Source: Candidatus Thorarchaeota archaeon (GTDB lineage Archaea > Asgardarchaeota > Thorarchaeia > Thorarchaeales > Thorarchaeaceae). Taken from it: DNA of 5,795 bases. The notes beneath the pieces are model-generated. The model worked only from the letters and a program-made list of their open reading frames with translations. It ran no database searches and had not been told where the DNA came from. The stretch covers positions 81,925 to 87,719 of the forward strand of contig CP070658.1 of the NCBI GenBank assembly GCA_020355105.1, written 5' to 3'. Of this stretch, positions 5,527 through 5,795 are shown piece by piece (positions within the stretch are counted from its first letter, which is position 1; each line of letters opens with the position of its first letter). A program made the position numbers and the translations under genes.

Positions 5527-5795
5527 ATGACTCTGGCCGACAAAGCAGGTCGACTCGTGGATGCTTCTGAGAAAGAGGGCGCCTCTCAGGCTGAAGCCTT
5601 TGTGATTCTAGCCAAGACCTCAAGTGTCTACATCGATGACGACATTCCCAAGATTGTTGATGCAAAGGAAGAAACCGGTATCGGACTCAAATTCATCCTC
5701 GGCAACCAAATCGGCTACACGAGCTCGACTCTCTTGTCCGAGTCTGTGGAGGATGTTGTAGGTGGAGGCGTGCAAGTAAGCGCACTGAAAGGCTA
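5527..5795 (+). CDS. tldE: TldE/PmbA, partial (runs off window end)
   Basis: This is the first 89 codons of a TldE (PmbA)-type protein, the partner of TldD that lacks the zinc motif. Visible family features are an N-terminal helix (MTLADKAGRLVDASEKEG), then QAEAFVILAKTSSVYIDDD with a strand-rich segment, then ETGIGLKFILGNQIGYTSST, which matches the family pattern G-x-R/K followed by GYTS/T. SESVEDVV then begins the helix that follows. From about residue 79 the sequence switches to GGGVQVSALKG, identical to an internal piece of TldD and unlike the helix TldE proteins have here, so the last 35-49 bases are suspect. The ATG lies one base after the tldD stop, with GGAGG (5514-5518) eight bases upstream, inside the conserved C-terminal glycines of tldD. 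The pair is therefore probably translationally coupled. Confidence 0.85.
   Translation, partial: MTLADKAGRLVDASEKEGASQAEAFVILAKTSSVYIDDDIPKIVDAKEETGIGLKFILGNQIGYTSSTLLSESVEDVVGGGVQVSALKG
5747..5795 (+). repeat. 49-bp exact direct repeat, copy 2 (window end, in tldE)
   Basis: This stretch is identical to 5272-5320 and is read in the same frame. It runs exactly to the last base of the window. The only natural overlap between the two genes is probably the first bases, coding for EDVV. The rest looks transplanted from tldD, most simply by a mis-join in assembly. Confidence 0.95.

Overview
This window looks like a short piece of archaeal chromosome of moderate GC content, probably a metagenomic contig that ends inside a gene. 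The archaeal reading rests on three things. The central gene is a radical-SAM protein of the tetraether lipid synthase (Tes)-like family. A tldD-tldE pair is present. The intergenic gaps contain A-rich/TATA-type promoter-like elements and GGTGA- or GGAGG-type ribosome binding sites rather than bacterial -35/-10 pairs. An Asgard/Thorarchaeota-like source is possible from the overall look of the proteins, but I cannot prove it from this sequence. All genes I can support lie on the + strand.

Layout. (1) Positions 10-797 hold a two-gene unit: an unrecognised zinc-ribbon protein, then a small all-alpha MazG-type NTP pyrophosphohydrolase. (2) A 123-bp gap with a TATA-like element and two small hairpins, one covering the ribosome binding site, leads into the large Tes-like radical-SAM gene (921-2564). 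(3) A gap of about 560 bp (2565-3127) has no convincing protein gene but is rich in inverted repeats. It holds two tandem hairpins just after the radical-SAM stop codon, two isolated hairpins, a TATA-like element and a spaced repeat. It may hold a small RNA or a long regulated leader. (4) A PhzF-family isomerase gene (3128-4042) follows. (5) After a 94-bp gap with its own promoter-like element comes tldD (4137-5525). It seems to start at a CTG codon, because no ATG, GTG or TTG is available where the family's N-terminus should begin. (6) One base later tldE/pmbA starts and runs off the window end.

TldD and TldE are expected to work together as a heterodimeric zinc metalloprotease, and their one-base spacing fits translational coupling. 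The other genes have no obvious shared pathway: a housekeeping nucleotide sanitiser, a membrane-lipid or related radical enzyme and a PhzF isomerase are probably just neighbours with separate promoters.

The last 49 bases of the window exactly repeat 49 bases inside tldD. In tldE this copy replaces what the family would lead one to expect, so the window's end is best treated as a suspected assembly chimera.
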